This document shows, one piece after another, positions 6,006 through 7,296 of a stretch of 7,296 nt of DNA. A model generated the notes under the pieces. That model did no database searches, was not told the origin of the DNA, and saw nothing but the letters and a program-made list of their open reading frames with translations. Positions within the stretch are counted from its first letter, which is position 1; the number at the start of each line of letters is the position of its first letter. A program made the translations under genes and the position numbers. Source of the stretch: JAYRWD01 sp041918255 (GTDB taxonomy: Bacteria; Patescibacteriota; Dojkabacteria; B142; WJKM01); assembly GCA_041918255.1 (NCBI GenBank), contig JAYRWD010000039.1:1-7296 (forward strand), given 5' to 3'.

Positions 6006-6443
6006 ATGGCAAGACAAAATCTTTCAGGAAAACCAATAACATTGTCCGAAGCGGACCAAAAGTACTACTATGCTCTTGGCAGAAGAAAAGAAGCTGTTGC
6101 AACTGTTCGTTTATATGAAGGAAAGGGTAAGAATTTAATTAATGGAAAGGATATAAATGAGGTATATGTTTCCCCTATGAGTAAAAAAGTTTTATCCATC
6201 CCTTTCGAAATAACAGCAACAGAAGGAAAGTTTTATTACACGGTAAAAACTATGGGGGGCGGAAAGATAGGACAATTAGGCGCGCTAAAAATGGCGATAG
6301 CAAGAGCGTTAGTCAAATTTGATCCCACTCTTCGAGCAAAGCTAAAACCTTACGGTCTCCTGACGCGAGATCCAAGAATGGTAGAGAGAAAAAAGACGGG
6401 GTTGCGCAAAGCTCGAAAATCACCTCAATACTCAAAAAGATAA
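6006..6443 (+). CDS. rpsI: 30S ribosomal protein S9 (uS9)
   Basis: S9 sits in the head of the small subunit, and its C-terminal tail reaches the P site to contact tRNA. The 145-residue product has ALGRRKEAVATVRLYEG (23-39), the glycine stretch GGGKIGQLGALKMAIARAL (84-102), and the family ending GLLTRDPRMVERKKTGL (117-133) to QYSKR. The terminal Ser-Lys-Arg, including the last Arg that touches P-site tRNA in E. coli, is intact. The N-terminus has a modest 20-residue extension before the core. The ATG at 6006 follows an A/T-rich spacer without a Shine-Dalgarno sequence. It ends the ribosomal cluster: a 92-bp gap with a new promoter follows, and no intrinsic terminator hairpin is visible. Confidence 0.97.
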   Translation: MARQNLSGKPITLSEADQKYYYALGRRKEAVATVRLYEGKGKNLINGKDINEVYVSPMSKKVLSIPFEITATEGKFYYTVKTMGGGKIGQLGALKMAIARALVKFDPTLRAKLKPYGLLTRDPRMVERKKTGLRKARKSPQYSKR

Positions 6444-6492
6444 TTCTCTGCAGTTTTATTCAAAATATTCCCACGACGTCGACTTGCAGTCT

Positions 6493-6501
6493 TGTTATAA
6501 T
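6493..6501 (+). promoter_or_regulatory. Predicted extended -10 promoter for the PEGA-domain gene
   Basis: TGTTATAAT at 6493-6501 is a perfect extended -10 (TGnTATAAT), with the core hexamer at 6496-6501. The expected -35 window at 6473-6478 reads ACGACG and does not match TTGACA, so activity would depend on the TG extension. Predicted transcription start is near 6508, giving a leader of about 27 nt before the ATG at 6536. It occupies the largest gap in the window and suggests the downstream gene can be expressed separately from the ribosomal cluster. An 8-bp palindrome, CGACGTCG, lies just upstream at 6474-6481. Confidence 0.65.
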
Positions 6502-6535
6502 ATGTTGCGATTAAATTTCAGAAATTCTGGAAAAT

Positions 6536-7222
6536 ATGAAACGCGGTATAATATTTGTATCTGTAATATTGCTTTTAGTAGTTATTGCGATTTGGTCGCC
6601 ATGGGATAGATACAATTGGTCACTAAAACGTTTGTTTGGAGTAGATGAAAAACCCGCTGTTTCAGCGATTCAAGTGTATTCACTCAAAGACACACTAACT
6701 GTTTATTTAGACGAACAAAATCAGGGTAAAGTAACGCCGGATAGCAGTCCGCTTGAAGTTATAGGGTTAACTTCTGGAAATCATATTATTAAACTGGTTA
6801 GGGACAACCCGGAGTATACTGGGAATTATGAATTTACCAAAGCGATTAATCTTGCGCCCGACTTCACAACAGTATTTGCTTATGAACTAGGGCCTTCTAA
6901 AGAATTTAGTCAGGGGCATATACTTTACGCAAAAGAAACCCAACAATCGCAATCTACTGGGAATACTGCCCGGCTTAATGTTAGTACCGAACCAACCGGC
7001 GCTAAGGTGAGCATAGATGAAAAGGAGATAGGTGTGTCACCTTTGGCAGATATAGAATTAAGTCTAGATTCGGTTCACAAAATTGCAATCACAAAAAAAG
7101 GATATGAGACACAAGGTTTTAATATTTTACCTGAAGCGCAAGAACAACGATTACGCTTGGTGAACGCTGATTTATATATTGAGTCCAATCTATTTTTGAT
7201 TCCAATTAAAATAGATAATTAA
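6536..7222 (+). CDS. Membrane-anchored or secreted PEGA-domain protein
   Basis: The 228-residue product begins MKRGIIFVSVILLLVVIAIW, a basic start followed by a hydrophobic segment (about 4-20) that fits a signal anchor or uncleaved signal peptide; no lipobox cysteine is seen. The rest should lie outside the membrane. Residues 146-210 look like a PEGA domain: LNVSTEPTGAKVSIDEKEIG (147-166), VSPL, then HKIAITKKGYE (181-191), matching the family pattern of short beta strands with P.GA, G.TP and H.I...K.GY. Residues 43-118 (VYLDEQNQGKVTP...GNHIIKLVRDN) look like a second, more diverged copy. PEGA domains occur in surface proteins of many bacteria, often near cell-envelope functions, but no specific role can be assigned. 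It has its own predicted promoter and no clear Shine-Dalgarno sequence. Confidence 0.8.
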   Translation: MKRGIIFVSVILLLVVIAIWSPWDRYNWSLKRLFGVDEKPAVSAIQVYSLKDTLTVYLDEQNQGKVTPDSSPLEVIGLTSGNHIIKLVRDNPEYTGNYEFTKAINLAPDFTTVFAYELGPSKEFSQGHILYAKETQQSQSTGNTARLNVSTEPTGAKVSIDEKEIGVSPLADIELSLDSVHKIAITKKGYETQGFNILPEAQEQRLRLVNADLYIESNLFLIPIKIDN

Positions 7223-7237
7223 ATTAACATTGCCCAA

Positions 7238-7296
7238 ATGAATCTGATTAGTGATCTGCGTTCTACAATTAAGTTTCCTACCTCCATTATACTCAA
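7238..7296 (+). CDS. Possible 5' end of a further gene (partial)
   Basis: An ATG at 7238, 15 bp after the PEGA stop, opens a frame that stays open to the window end: MNLISDLRSTIKFPTSIIL. The spacing would fit a second cistron after the PEGA gene, and the short stretch is mildly hydrophobic at its visible end. Nineteen codons are too few to identify a family, another frame from a GTG near 7251 is also open, and there is no Shine-Dalgarno sequence. Treat it as a candidate only. Confidence 0.4.
   Translation, partial: MNLISDLRSTIKFPTSIIL

Noticed and set aside
6444..6492. Intrinsic terminator after rpsI
   Set aside because: Only the short palindrome CGACGTCG (6474-6481) and a 5-bp CTGCA/TGCAG pairing with a long loop are present, with no U-tract after them.
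6547..6552. TATAAT inside the start of the PEGA gene
   Set aside because: It lies within codons 4-6, lacks the TG extension and a -35, and is likely a by-product of Ile codons.
1..7296. CRISPR, tRNA, rRNA, insertion sequence, toxin-antitoxin or phage features
   Set aside because: No spaced repeats, cloverleaf, inverted terminal repeats or transposase, nuclease or phage motifs were seen; the window is almost entirely filled by housekeeping genes.

Overview
The window is a slice of a bacterial ribosomal-protein superoperon, the distal spc operon running into the alpha operon and then the L13-S9 pair, followed by one secreted or membrane-anchored PEGA-domain gene. All recognisable genes are on the + strand. 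DNA and intergenic spacers are visibly A/T-rich. Stops are TAA, with one TAG (infA) and one TGA (rpsK), and the long frames have no internal TGA, so the ordinary bacterial code fits. Several traits point to a Candidate Phyla Radiation (Patescibacteria) genome, perhaps near Microgenomates, Dojkabacteria or Katanobacteria. These are no visible L30 gene beside rplO, lysine-rich tails on ribosomal proteins, start codons almost without Shine-Dalgarno sequences, and a cysteine-free S4. The lineage is an inference from family knowledge; no 16S gene or search is available here.

Layout: the 3' end of an upstream gene (perhaps rpsE, S5) and a 13-bp tandem repeat (1-86); rplO (L15) and secY (102-2020); a 58-bp gap with a strong-looking extended -10 promoter; infA (IF-1) and rpmJ (L36, 2334-2474); rpsM, rpsK, rpsD, rpoA and rplQ (S13, S11, S4, RNA polymerase alpha, L17; 2497-5521); rplM and rpsI (L13, S9; 5538-6443); a 92-bp gap with a second extended -10 promoter; the PEGA gene (6536-7222); and the possible start of another gene running off the end. 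The adk and map genes that often sit between secY and infA are absent from that position. truA, which in many bacteria sits near rplQ-rplM, is also absent here.

The genes through rpsI form one growth-related unit: ribosome assembly (L13, L15, L17, L36, S4, S9, S11, S13), initiation (IF-1), transcription (RpoA) and protein export (SecY). No exotic defence or mobile system is present. The notable points lie inside the ribosomal proteins: S11 lacks the asparagine that becomes isoaspartate in E. coli, L36 has a 9-residue insertion between its zinc-ligand pairs, and L17 and L13 have degenerate segments. The near absence of Shine-Dalgarno sites and the very short predicted infA leader also deserve a check.
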